Below are positions 47,722-59,011 of a stretch of DNA of 64,000 nucleotides, one piece after another; positions within the stretch are counted from its first letter, which is position 1, and each line of letters opens with the position of its first letter. The notes beneath the pieces were generated by a model that ran no database searches, was not told the origin of the DNA, and was given only the letters and a program-made list of their open reading frames with translations. The DNA lies in the NCBI GenBank assembly GCA_008711295.1, contig VUYV01000402.1, forward strand, positions 213,351 to 277,350. The letters are read 5' to 3'. Source of the DNA: Anarhynchus alexandrinus (taxonomy: Eukaryota; Chordata; Aves; Charadriiformes; Charadriidae). Position numbers and translations under genes: made by a program.

Positions 47722-50700
47722 GTAAGATGCGGTTGGGTCCGCAGGCAGCTGCGGTGCGTTTTCGCTCTGGGGAACGAAGCGGGTGCCTTTCTGGCGGGGT
47801 CTGAGACAGACACCTTTCCCTTGGCTTTGAGGCAGCTGCTCGGCTGTCGCCTCTGGAGTTTGACGGTGAAAACAAAGCTTTGTTTGGGTGCGGTGCTTGT
47901 CGAGGGGTGCTGCCAGGGCTCCCTGGGTTCTGTGTTGGTTTAAATCATCCCGAAACTTGGTGTGAATGCCTCGTTCCAGATGCTTTTATCACCATTTCGC
48001 TAATACGGTTTGTAGGACAACTTGCAAGTAGTTTGTTGTGATGCGCTGCGTGACCGTGAAGGGCGGCTGCCGGGCGCCACTGTCCCTGCGCGCACCTCGG
48101 CTGTACAGCCGCCGTTCTTTCTGGGCTCAGGGATGCGGATACGGTCTGTCCTTACGGTTCTGGAAATAAAACACGTATGACACAGTCGTGTTTCTGTAGT
48201 CAGCTGCACAGCTTCAGTTGGCTGGAGTGGAACCACAGTGAGCGCCTACACCGGCTCTGCAACCGCGTACCAGACACCAAAGGCACTTGGTTCCAGTGTA
48301 GACCTGCCCAGACTTTCACGGCTTCTGGCAAGGAAAATGGCTGTCAGAATTGGATTTTCCTCTAATTTGTGCCATGTCCCTGGTGTACCCTTTCTCATCT
48401 GAGTCATCCTGAAAGAGAAGGGTCTCGTTTAGCTTCTAGAACTGACACCTTCTGGGAGAGGCACCGCGGTAAGAGAGCTCTCCTCTAGCAAAACCCAACT
48501 GAGCTGTATCCAAAAGGGGGAAAAAATCAGATGGTAAAGTGAACTGTAAGGGAAAAGGGGGAAACAAACTGGGCAACGTTATCGAGAATCCTTCTCTATT
48601 AGCCAACAACCAGCTCGTCCTGCATCTTTATACAACAGACGCGTCCTGCTGGGTCCCTCGTGGCTCCCAGGCAGTCGGAATTTTGGTGGACCAGATTAGT
48701 GTTCAAAGTGAAAAGTGACTATATTTGGCTAGATGCCATTTACTGAAAATAGATTAGAAGGTTTTAGTAAGGTTAAAATAGGATATCACCATAAACTCTT
48801 CTTAAATAGGACAATGAAGGAGAACATCTGGAGTAATTAAACTTCTACACCATGTTCACTGCCAGTGGCCCATGCTTAGCAAAATAGGAATAAGAAATAA
48901 AACGCTGTTCTATACCTGAAATTTTGTGCATTATCTCTTAGTATGGAGGAAAACCTTGGGAGTCCGGAGGCACCGAAATACCAGTTCACAGTTGGAGGGT
49001 GTGATCTGCTTCTACTAGAAGAGCTTTGCTGTGACGGTGGCTCTCGGCTTCCGTAATTAGCAGCCCCGGCCTCATCGCCGCACTGTCCTCACAAAGCGCT
49101 TTGCTGCCGCGCGCCCATTAACAGCTGCCAAAAAAAAAAAAATCTTAAAAAAAGAATTCTGTTTGGGTTATGTCATTTTGTTTCTTCCTGCTAAAGATTT
49201 GGTAGAAATATCAGCTTTTCTAAATACAGCCGATTCCTGCTTGTGCTCGTGACTCATGAGGAAGCTGTTTCCCGAGTATCACATTATGCAATTTACCAAG
49301 GAATCTGCAGACACGAAGCCAAAAATGTTCCTTTTGCCTTTATTTAGGTTAGTGTATCTTCTATTTAAGCTAGTGTATCATCGTATCCAGGTTTTGAGTG
49401 AGCTGTAGTTTTTCTTAATGGGCTATACAGCCTCCGAGGGCTTACTCTGGAGCAGTCAACAAGTTGTATTTCCATTAGACTTCACCGTATTTTTTAAGTT
49501 GTGTGAGCACCAGTCATTAGGCCGTGGTCACAGGCACTCCCCTGCGGCTCTGCCTTTGGGACGCGTTTTAGACATGTAGAAAAATGGGTTATAAACTTAA
49601 AATCTACAGGAGAAGACTTTTTTTGCAGGGGTTCCCATGCGGGAGTTTTCCTCAGCAGCTAAAAATCCTCGGGCTTCCTGAAGGAATGACTGATGGCGTT
49701 TCTGCGGGACACCTTCAGTCTGTGCTTTTACTGAGCAAACTTTTGGGGTCCTTTCCCAGCACTTTAACCAACCCTCGGCTCTCGGGCTGGGACCAACCAC
49801 ACCGCGCGCGGAGCGGGTGCCATCGTGCGGCTGTTCGGCGCAGGGACCGGAGAAGCCTTGGGCATCGCTCCTGCCCTCTGTCCCCGACCGACGTGGGGAG
49901 GAGAGCCCTTTCGGGGTGGTTATTCCCATGAGCACAGTTTTTCTAAGGTACTGTATGGCCCCAAAATTATTTCCGCTGAGATGCAGGGAAATGTGACTTG
50001 TAAGTCCCTAATTTGTTCTGCAGGCGGCTGAAGAGTGGGCGGCCGTTTGATACGGGAAGCATTTTTTGGAAAAAGCCACTTTTCTCAGGGATGTTTGGCC
50101 CCAAAGGTGCCCGTTCGGGAGGGCAGCGTCAGCCCTGCGGGAGCTCGGCCGCTTGCGAGCAGTAGCCGGGGAGGGTGCCCGGTCCTCACAGCGGTCCCCC
50201 CGCTCGGTGCCGTCCCCGCGCCCTCGGGGACATCCGCGTGCACCGGAGGCGTGATGAGCTGGAAGGCTTCAGCCGGAGAGCTGGAGTGCGAGAGCAAAGA
50301 GGAATTGGGAGCTGTGGCGTGTGGCTGCAGCTGCGCGGGGCGGGCGGAGGAACAGCAAAACCCCTTCGGTCTCAGCCCTGCGCTTTGCTGTCCTGGTGCT
50401 TTCTGGTGGCGCTCAGCAGGTTTCTCCGGTGCTTCTCTGAGCCAGAGGCTTAGGAAGGTCCGGTGCACGCATGTTTGTTACAAGTCGCTGCGTGTCGATG
50501 TGTTATTTCACCCACACTTTCCAACTATAGTGCAGTACAATTAGAAGTCTTTTTGCGGGCAGGCTGTAGAGCAGGCTCTGCAGTGCGGGATGGGGCAGGA
50601 GCACCTCCAGGCGTTCCTCTGCGCTCAGGAGCTCTCTGGCTGGAGAGACAAACACTGACAGGCTTGAGGGGCGGCCCGCTTCGACCTCAGGACCCCAGAG

Positions 50701-50855
50701 CGGTGGAAACGCTCTTGTTCAAAGCGATGAAGTCTCCTCTCAGTGCCGGTCTGCGAGGACGTGCAGGAGTTGGTCGTACAAGGCTGCACGCGGAGCAGGG
50801 AAGGTTTTGCTGTGCAGTACCTGCAGAAGATGGGCTGGCTCATGTGGCACATGGT

Positions 50856-51117
50856 GGGACAAGAGGAGATGGCCTCAAGTTGCGCCAGGGGAGGTTTAAG
50901 ATGGATTAGGAAAAATGTCTTCCCCAAAAGGGTTGTCAAGCACTGGCACAGCTGCCCAGGGATGTGGTGGAGTTGCCTTCCCTGGAGGTGTTTAAAAGAC
51001 ATGTAGACGTGGTGCTGAGGGACATGAGTTAGCAGTGGGTTGGCAGTGCTGGTCTAATGGTTGGACACGATGATCTTAAGGGTCTTTTCCAACCTGAATG
51101 ATTCCACGATTCTGTGT
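50856..51117 (+). mobile_element. CR1 LINE, 3' 260 bp, sense
   Basis: It has GGACAAGAGGAGATGGCCTCAAG, AAAAGGGTTGTCAAGCACTGG, GGTTGGACACGATGATCTTAAGGGTC and the tail GATTCCACGATTCTGTG. The subfamily resembles that of the copy at 39871-40147. Confidence 0.9.
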
Positions 51118-51483
51118 CCCACCTCCTGGCACCAGCGGTGCGTGGGTGCGCAAAGGGAGGCACGTGCAGCCCTGTCTGGGCGGGGGCCGCTTTGTGAATG
51201 AGCTTTCTCATCTGGGGTTTTGTCTTCATTGCTCCAACTTCCCTGGTTTGCCTTTGAGATTTTTGCAGTTCGGTCTGTCATTCGCTGTCAAACATCATCT
51301 CAGTGACTTTGCATTTTAGCCTCACGTACAGTGTCATGTTCAATTTTTACCCTCAAAAACATATGCCGGGTGCCTTTCCTCTCTAGGAGATAGGTCGTCT
51401 GTGACCTGCTGCTCTTCTAAGCTCTGTTGTAGGAGAAGTAGAACAGAAACTTGGAAATAACAAACTCCTTCTGAAGGAGCCGC

Positions 51484-52003
51484 ATGGAGAAGAGAAGGGG
51501 CAACGAGCACAAGTTGGACCAGGAGAGGCTCAATTTCAACATAAGAAAGACATTTTTTACAGTCAGAACAATCTATGCTGGAACAACCTCCCTGGGGACG
51601 TGGCGGAGTCCCCACTGGGGACTTTCAAGATGCAATTGGACAATTATAGAATCACAGAATGGTTTGGGTTGGAAGGAACCTTGAAGATCATCCAGTGCCA
51701 CCCCCCTGCCCTGGGCAGGGGCACCTCCCACCAGCCCAGGTTGCCCAAGGCCACGTCCAGCCTGGCCTTGAACACCTCCAGGGATGGGGCCTCAACAACC
51801 TCTCTGGGCAACCTGTGCCAGTGCCTCACCACCCTCACAGGGAAAAATTTCTTCCTAATATTTAATCTAAACCTGCCCTCTTCCAGTTTAAAGCCATTCC
51901 CCTTCGTCCTATCACTGGTGCTGGGTAATCTCACCTGGCCTGCCTTTCCCACGAAGCTTGAACCAGATGATCTTTTGAGGTCCCTGCCCACCGGGCATTC
52001 CTG
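51484..52003 (+). mobile_element. CR1 LINE (sense) split by a younger CR1
   Basis: The left half (51484-51643) runs from TGGAGAAGAGAAGGGGCAAC to GATGCAATTGGACAA. The right half (51917-52003) resumes with GGTGCTGGGTAATCTCACCTGG and ends in GATGATCTTTTGAGGTCCCTGCC. Joined, they follow the expected CR1 3' order without loss, so an antisense CR1 was inserted into this older element. The end of the tail is decayed and its position approximate. Confidence 0.85.
51644..51916 (-). mobile_element. CR1 LINE inserted into an older CR1, antisense
   Basis: The + strand starts TTATAGAATCACAGAATGGTTTGGG and ends CGTCCTATCACT. It combines a CCCTGCCCTGGGCAGGGGCACC 3' end with an otherwise young ORF2 end (minus-strand [18 protein letters not shown]). 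No target-site duplication is visible, as is usual for CR1. Confidence 0.93.
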
Positions 52004-53304
52004 TGGGTCTCTGGAAAGCTGCCGGGGAGCTGGGCAGCCGCCTGCGCTGGAGGCACCCTTCACTGCCAGGGCACGGGAGAGGCTCGAGGGCCACTCGCTG
52101 GGAAAACGCAGCGGGAATTCCTGCTTTGAGAGTGATGGGCTGAAGGGCTGAAGGGCTGCCGGCCTCCCAGCCCACGGCACTTGTGTGGTTGCCACCTCGG
52201 TGCCCGTTCTGCCAGCCGAGGACCCGCTTCATTCTTCAAAGCAAAACGCATGTTCAGGAGATGTTTGATCTCTCTGCACGTGAAGCCCTTTCTGAGTAAA
52301 GCCTGAATTTCTCGTTTCACCGGCATGACCGGATCCTGTTTCACCTCTCTGCATCTCTTTTTTCCTTATTCCCTTTCATCTTAAACTTGTTCTGTATTGA
52401 ATCAGTACTGGGGTTTTTTTGAACGATGTGTGCTGTGGTACTGGGGTTGTGTGTCTTCCATGCCTGCATGCAGGAGGAACCTTGCTGGGTGGTTTTCTGG
52501 AAGGCAGAAATCACGATCCGCGGCACTGGCATTCTGACAGCTCGAGGTCGTAGGAGTGGAGACTCCAGCTCAGTCTCCGCTGCGCTCATTGAAGCTCGGT
52601 GTGCTCAACAACAGCAGTAGTGAGTGCGATCGCAGGCCTGCGCAGCCCCGAAGTCTGCTCCAGCGCTGATCAACAGCGGTAACCCAGAGAGAAGGTGCAA
52701 AAAGAGCACAAGAACATGACAAGGGGTTTCACATCATCCATCGGTCTGTGGCTCCGGCGCAGAGGCTCTCTTTCGCTTGATGCCTGTCCGTGGGTTGGTC
52801 CAACCCCTCTTTGAGCTATTGTACAGTTGTAGCCCTTGCACTGCCCCGCAGTGAGGGTTTCCTCTGCTTGGCGTGCTGTGCAAAGGAGTATCTCCTTTTG
52901 CTTGGGCTGGATTTAAAAACCGAGCATTGTCTAAATTCCTTTCATGCTCCCCGGCGCTCGTACTTGAGTCCGAACTGCTGCTCTGTTGGCTTTACTGTGC
53001 CATCCAGGATATTACACACTCATCATATCGCTTGTCAGTTATCTCTTCCAGGCTGAATGACCCCTCTCGTTCCCTGTGTAAGCGCCATTCCATCCTTGCT
53101 GGGCTTTCCTAGCTCACCTAGATGTACTTAGAGCCAGCATGAAGATGGCACACAGCCTTCAAGAAGCAGGTGCATGTATGTTTTGTTTCTGTTCGGTATT
53201 TCTTTTGTGGTATTTCCTATCATTGCGCTTCCTTTGACCACTGTTGACCGGAGGCTTTTGTGCAAGTGTTTATTGTCATACTGGATAACATTCATTGTGG
53301 TCAT

Positions 53305-53675
53305 TGGAGAAGAGAAGGCTCCGAGGAGATCTTATTGCGGCCTTCCAGTGCCTAAAGGGGCTCCAGGAGAGCTGGGAAGGACTTTTTCCTGGGGCATGGA
53401 GTGATAGGACGAGGGGGAATGGCTTCAAACTGGAAGAGGGCAGGTTTAGATTGAACATTAGGAAGAAGTTTTTCACTGTGAGGGTGGTGAGGCACTGGCA
53501 CATGTTGCCCAGAGAGGTTGTTGAGGCCCCATCCCTGGAGGTGTTCAAGGCCAGGCTGGAGGTGGCCTTGGGCAACCTGGTGTGGTGGGAGGTGTCCCTG
53601 CCCATGGCAGGGGGGTTGGAACTCGATGGTCTTCAAGGTCCCCTCCAACCTAAACCATTCTATGATTCTATGATT
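53305..53675 (+). mobile_element. Young CR1 LINE, 370 bp, sense
   Basis: It runs from GGAGAAGAGAAGGCTCCGAGG to the tail CCATTCTATGATTCTATGATT. One frame is open from the fragment's start into the tail and contains [19 protein letters not shown] and [20 protein letters not shown], with no frameshift between the blocks. That is unusual among the copies here and results from one missing G in AGCTGGGAAGGAC. Confidence 0.94.
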
Positions 53676-54179
53676 GTACAGGTTGTCCATCAGCCCCTGT
53701 GTTTTTCCCTGAATCCCTTGGTGGACTCAGCAAACTCTGCCACTTCACTGTTTGCTTAGTTTTCCACCCAATTCATGACTACGCTGCTTGGATATCTTGA
53801 CAGCCTCCTGAAGTTCTTTGCTGTCAGACGGGTTTTTTCTCTACACGTGCAGTAGGGTGCTGCTGGACAGGCCGTGTGAGGAGCAGCCAGGACGCGCGGT
53901 ACGCAGCGGTTGGCTCTGGTGGCATTCAGCCGGGCCGGCGGACCGAGACGGCTTCAGCCTCTGCTTCCTTCTGCCATTGCAAAAACCGTTAAAAACAAAA
54001 GTTTCCAGAGAGACGTGCTAAGGAGATGTGTCACTGCGTAACTCAGAGCTGCTGGAGGGAAACCAGGTTGAACAATGTGATTAGAGGACCGAGCACAGCG
54101 TTGTTTCTGTCAAGTCAGTCTTTCAAGGAGGTGAACTGTCTCCTGCAGTAAAATTGCTCGTGCCCGTGAAACCACATCG

Positions 54180-54330
54180 GCAGAGCAGCGGCGCTGCCGC
54201 CCGCGGGGACTCTGCCGATCCGCGCGGCGCCAGCAGTGTTTGAGGCAGCCGGGAGCGTCCGCGCCTCGGCTGGGCAGCGTGCTGCCACGAGCGCGTCGGG
54301 CTCCGGCCGCAGCGCCCGCTCCATGCAAAT
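54180..54330 (+). promoter_or_regulatory. CpG-dense block ending in octamer ATGCAAAT
   Basis: CpG dinucleotides are clustered (GCGGCGCTGCCGCCCGCGGGG, CCGCGCGGCGCC). The block closes with a perfect POU octamer ATGCAAAT at 54323-54330. No ATG plus donor pair follows directly. It could be an intronic regulatory element, but only the motif and base composition support this. Confidence 0.25.
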
Positions 54331-55799
54331 GGGGCGTCTCTAATGGGACCTGACCGTGTTACGGTGTTTGTCATAAGCGCACTGAATTTGGTTGAATTTC
54401 CTGTCCAACCGTGTATAAACCATCTCTGTGCACACACGCGTGCACTAGTGAAATGCAGGGGGGGTGGGAGGGATCTTCCTAACGGGTGATGGGTGTTGTA
54501 CAGAGTTTGCCCAGACTGACCGAAAACATCCAATAGAGGATAAAAATGTTTTTCGCCGTACCGAAATGTCACTTTTAAGAACGGGATGACATGGATGCTG
54601 AAAGTCCCGGCGCGGTAGCAGCGCCCGGTGCTTACCGCAGAGGAACTGGCGTTTCTCCTGCACTTTGCTTTTCAAATCAGTATTGGCCACGTAACCGCCT
54701 CTTCATGTTTCCAGTGTCAATAGTAGCAAAGTTGTAGCTTGCAGTGATTACTGCCGCTTGGTAGTCCTCTTCAGCTGTGAAGGACTCAGAGCAATATAGA
54801 ATACACTTTTTATTTTAATTGCTTCCTTCAGTTCTCCTCTAGGAGAAGAATTTTCCTATTCCGTACTTCCGATGGGTAATGCGATTACCTGTGACTTACT
54901 GATGGTCTAATGAACGTCTCTGTAACGATCTGCACTTTTCACTTCTGCTTTCTCGGCAACGTTTTTCTCACCAGTCAGATTTGCCCGTGTTTTTGTCACT
55001 TGTGGGAAATCAGATCTTTTAAAACGAAGTCGGTGTGTCAGTGCTTCAGGCCGTCTGTCCTTACTGACGACAGTACGGCCGCACTCCCTGTGCCCTCAGC
55101 AGTGTGCCCTCTCCTGCTTCGGTGGTTAATTCTTTTCCCCTCAAAACACGGCCCCCAGCAATTTCCTAATTTTTGGAAGCGTTAAAGCTTTTGCTGATGG
55201 TCTCGTGGCTGCGTGCGCTGATGTCTTTAAGACTTCGCAGTTTCTTTCCATGTACTATAGACAGATGGAGGAGGTTCACCCGCCGGTTGCCACCTTGATT
55301 CCCGAGCAGGCGGTCACTCCGAATGACGAGATCTGGGTCAGTGCGAAGCGAAGGGCTGTGTGTGGTGAGGACGCTTTCCCTGCCCCTCCGCTCCGTCCCT
55401 GCGCCTGTCCTGGGGGTGCTGGTGGCAGTCAGGGGGACGCGGGGGGGCTCGCCTGGTCCTCCTGCAAGCAGCGCGTCCTCTGTACGGGGGGCCGTAGCTC
55501 AGGCTGCCCAGCGATCTTCTGTTAAAGACCCTTTTCACATGCCAAGCTTTAATTTTGGAGCTCGGTTGTCTGTCCGCCTAGGGGAGGGGGAGTGTCCTTA
55601 ACATCAGCAGGATCTCTTCAACTGCTCCTGAGAATAAAGTGCAGGGAAATGGATTTTTTTGTGTCCACTTAAAAGCCTTATTTTGCCAGTGTAATACACA
55701 GCCACGGCCGTGCCTCAGCCCAGGACTTCAAATTTGACTGCGTAGTTTCTTGCTGGGGAAAAAAAAAACCAAAAACAAAAACAAAAAAAGACCAACAAT

Positions 55800-55962
55800 T
55801 TTTTGTTTCGGCGCCATCGCGCCTGCACGTCGGAGCGCCCGGGACGCTCGGAGGAGCCGGTCTGCAGCGATGGGCGAGGGCACAGCAACGGCAACCGGGA
55901 GCACAGCCGGGGGGCCGACAGAGAGGCGAGTTTTTAAGCGCCGCTCGTGTTTCGCCGGAGCT
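55800..55962 (+). promoter_or_regulatory. CpG-rich block with possible first exon
   Basis: A CpG-dense segment after an A-rich stretch contains an ATG at 55870 that opens 31 codons (MGEGTATATGSTAGG, then basic residues RRVFKRR). It reaches a strong donor GTAAGT at 55963. The end is in phase 0, which does not fit the ASXL2 exon expected next, so if transcribed it would more likely be a noncoding or unrelated first exon. No TATA or CCAAT element is obvious just upstream. Confidence 0.25.
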
Positions 55963-57000
55963 GTAAGTATCTCGGCTCGGCTCTTGCTCTGTTTTCAGTT
56001 CGGAGCTGTGGAATCCATCGCCGAAGCGCGGGAGTCGCTTTTTTGGCTGCGCCGCCGCAGCGGCCTCCGCTCCCGCTGCCCATGGGCCCCACGCGCTCCC
56101 GGGTTGCGGCCGACAAGATTTAACGTTTCTCGGCTATTTTTGATGTACGTTTGCAAATGAATGAAAATTGGTTTGGGGTGTGAGTTGGCAGTGCCGCTGA
56201 CAATGAATTCCACACGCGGACCCTGCTGTTCCCGGGCGATCATTCCCATACGGAGGGAGTCAGGAAGAGTTAATCACAAACAACTGCGAGGAAGAGCTGC
56301 AATGCCTTCGTTTTGATATCTTTCGACAGCGCTCTGTGGAAACTGGTCCCTCAACAGCAGAGGAGAAACCGAGTTTAACCTTCGCTAAGTTTCCCGCTGT
56401 CCGACAGCTCGGCGGGGCGCGGTACAGCCCTGCTTCGGCACGGTCAGCGGCCGCTGTGCTGGACGCTGCGCGCAGGATTCCTGCCCCGGGGAGCCTGCGG
56501 TCGTGTCACCCGAGTGCCAGGAGGAGAATGCGGAGAAGGGAACACGGGGAAAGAGGTTAAGTTCATCTATCCCGGCTCTGCTGATTTAAGACTCCCAGCC
56601 TGCACTTCAGCCAAGTACCCGGGAGCTGCTGTTAAATGGGATCGTCGGCGTCGTATTATCTTCAGCAGTTTCTCTGCCTAAAAGTTATGCGGCGAATTCC
56701 TAAATTGTCGTAAGTCAACTGTTTCCACGTCAACTGTGTGGTTTCACCGGTGAAAAAAAAACGCGACTTCACGGGGTGAAAATCAGGAAGCTCCAGTGGA
56801 GTGGGTAATTCGTGGTTCTCCTCCAAAAAATTAAACCCCTGTGCTCGTGCCGTCTCGGCAGTAACTGCTGCTGCAGCCCAGGCACAACGGCTTCTCCCTC
56901 TCACACGCTCCTGAAACACACAGTAATCAAATAATCCTCTCGCAGGCGCTCATGCTGTCCTTGGAGGCTTGTTTTCAGGCGTCTGTATCTTGGCAACAAA

Positions 57001-57114
57001 TCCTCGTTAGGTGGACGAGTCGGTGAGATACCCTGCAATCCTCATTAGGTGGACGAGTCGGTGAGACGCCCCGCAGTCCTCGTTGGGTGGACGAGTCAGT
57101 GAGATGCCCCACCA
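57001..57114 (+). repeat. Three tandem 38-bp repeats
   Basis: Units start at 57001, 57039 and 57077 with TCCTCGTTAG, TCCTCATTAG and TCCTCGTTGG. Each contains GGTGGACGAGTC and a GTGAGA followed by CCC. Units differ by a handful of substitutions and no indels, so this is a short minisatellite probably variable between individuals. Confidence 0.92.
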
Positions 57115-57242
57115 GCACCAGTGGGGTGGTCGCTGGGAGAGCGATGTGCAAACCTTTGCTGGTTCCAGGTTGTGCTGCTGGGTTGGAGATCCTCCGTCAT
57201 CAGGAGATGAGATTTTTAAGCTGCTTATTTTCATGTATTAGA

Positions 57243-57440
57243 ATGTGCATTGGCAGAGACAAGCTGCGGTAACGACGATCAAAGAGACCCGAGAGCTAAT
57301 GAGTTAGCTGTAAGTAGCTCTTGAGCCCGGAGGAGAGCAGCCCCGATGCAGTCACGCCGAAGCGATGCGTGATGTCGGGGCCCGGAGGGGAGTTCAAAGA
57401 AACGTGACCACATCTTCCCCTCTTCGAACGCCTACGTTGG
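57243..57440 (+). repeat. 198-bp direct duplication, copy 1
   Basis: It runs from ATGTGCATTGGCAGAGAC to GCCTACGTTGG and is identical to copy 2 except for one base (CTGCGG here, CTGCAG in copy 2). It ends directly at a single N at 57441. Confidence 0.93.
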
Positions 57441-57441
57441 N
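57441..57441. other. Single undetermined base at duplication junction
   Basis: One N stands between the two 198-bp copies and marks a contig join or failed consensus. Confidence 0.98.
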
Positions 57442-57450
57442 AAAAATTTC

Positions 57451-57648
57451 ATGTGCATTGGCAGAGACAAGCTGCAGTAACGACGATCAAAGAGACCCGA
57501 GAGCTAATGAGTTAGCTGTAAGTAGCTCTTGAGCCCGGAGGAGAGCAGCCCCGATGCAGTCACGCCGAAGCGATGCGTGATGTCGGGGCCCGGAGGGGAG
57601 TTCAAAGAAACGTGACCACATCTTCCCCTCTTCGAACGCCTACGTTGG
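57451..57648 (+). repeat. 198-bp direct duplication, copy 2
   Basis: It has the same length as copy 1 with one mismatch, separated from it by one N and AAAAATTTC. A one-base gap exactly at the junction suggests an assembly overlap that was not merged, not a real tandem duplication. Confidence 0.93.
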
Positions 57649-58332
57649 CTTCCTATACGGTTCGTGTTTGGCCACCTCTAATCGGCTCTGTTTGAGTCAG
57701 CAACCTAGAAACGTGTTCTGTTACCCCAAAACAAAGCGCCCGAAGCATACGGTCCCGCTTAGGTTGGCTCTGAGCGTGTGCGGCAGAGACGCTGAGGACC
57801 AGCTGAGCTGCTCAGGGGACTCTCTCCGCCCAGGACTCCGGTCTCTGCCCTCTCGTTGCTGACCCTGCGTAGACCTGGGCAGCCGTGGGGCCCCGCTGCG
57901 AGCCAGCACGCCTCGGTAGCCCTGGGACAGTGAACCTAGCCACGAAAAGACTTGTGCCTGGTTGGCAATTTGAATCAGCTCATGGAAGGACCTGATGCGT
58001 GCCGGGACGGTGGAGGGAAGGGACGGGTGTGAGACCTCCTTCTGGTGACAGCAAACCATTACGTCTGTCGCTTGTGTACCTCAAACAACGCGTACATTGT
58101 TCTGGCTCAGGGACGCCCGTGTCTTCGGTGTGCTGTGGTGTTTGTAGGCAGTCACAAGTGATACTCAAAAAAGAAGATATTTTACTGGAGGATTCTGTAA
58201 AGAAAAGTAAGAAGAATCCTCACTATAGCTTGTGGGGGTTTCTTCACAACCACGTGCTGCTCAAAGGGGGCTGCTTTACAAGGGACGAGCTGCACAGGGG
58301 TGGGTTTTGGTTGCAGGTGTGTTAATTCCCTC

Positions 58333-58982
58333 AGGGGAATGGCTGGAGAGCAGCCCTGAGGAGAAGGACCTGGGGGTGCTGATTGACGAGAAGCTCAACA
58401 TGAGCCAGCAATGTGCCATCGCAGCCCAGAAGGCCAACCGCATCCTGGGCTGCATCAGAAGAAGTGTGGCCAGCAGGGCGAGGGGGGGATTCTGCCCCTC
58501 TGCTCCACTCTCGTGAGACCCCACCTGGAGTACTGCATCCAGCTCTGGAGTCCCCAACAGAAGAAGGACATGGACCTGCTGGAGCGTGTCCAGAGGAGGG
58601 CCACGAGGATGATCCGGGGGCTGGAGCACCTCTCCTCTGAGAAGAGGCCGAAGGAGTTGGGGCTGTTCAGCCTGGAGAAGAGAAGGCTCCGGGGAGATCT
58701 TAGAGCCCCTTCCAGTCCCTAAAGGGGCTCCAGGAGAGCTGGGGAAGGACTTTTTCCTGGGGCATGGAGTGATAGGACGAGGGGGAATGGCTTCCAACTG
58801 GAAGAGGGCAGGTTTAGATTGAACATTAGGCAGAAGTTTTTCACTGTGAGGGTGGTGAGGCACTGGCACAGGTTGCCCAGAGAGGTTGTTGAGGCCCCAT
58901 CCCTGGAGGTGTTCAAGGCCAGGCTGGACGTGGCCTTGGGCAACCTGGTGTGGTGGGAGGTGTCCCTGCCTAAGGCAGGGGG
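58333..58982 (+). mobile_element. Young CR1 LINE, 650 bp, sense, 3' tail missing
   Basis: It starts at GGGGAATGGCTGGAGAGCAGCC and stops at CTGCCTAAGGCAGGGG, so the last 80 or so bases, including the ATTCTATGA tail, are absent. It shares with the copy at 61530 a G7 tract in place of GGGAGGGG after AGGGCGA, which shifts the ORF2 frame. A 29-bp sequence present again 1.1 kb downstream begins exactly where the CR1 stops. Confidence 0.94.
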
Positions 58983-59011
58983 GGAGAACACCTGCCAGGA
59001 ATGACGAGGGT
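58983..59011 (+). repeat. 29-bp exact direct repeat, copy 1 (at CR1 breakpoint)
   Basis: The sequence starts GGAGAACACCTGCC and ends GACGAGGGT. It begins exactly where the CR1 at 58333 loses its 3' end. The same 29 bases occur at 60084. Confidence 0.9.

Noticed and set aside
57001..57114. Hammerhead-ribozyme-like look of the 38-bp repeats (GGTGGACGAGTCGGTGAGA)
   Set aside because: The obligatory CTGANGA and GAAA core segments are absent in the correct spacing on either strand.
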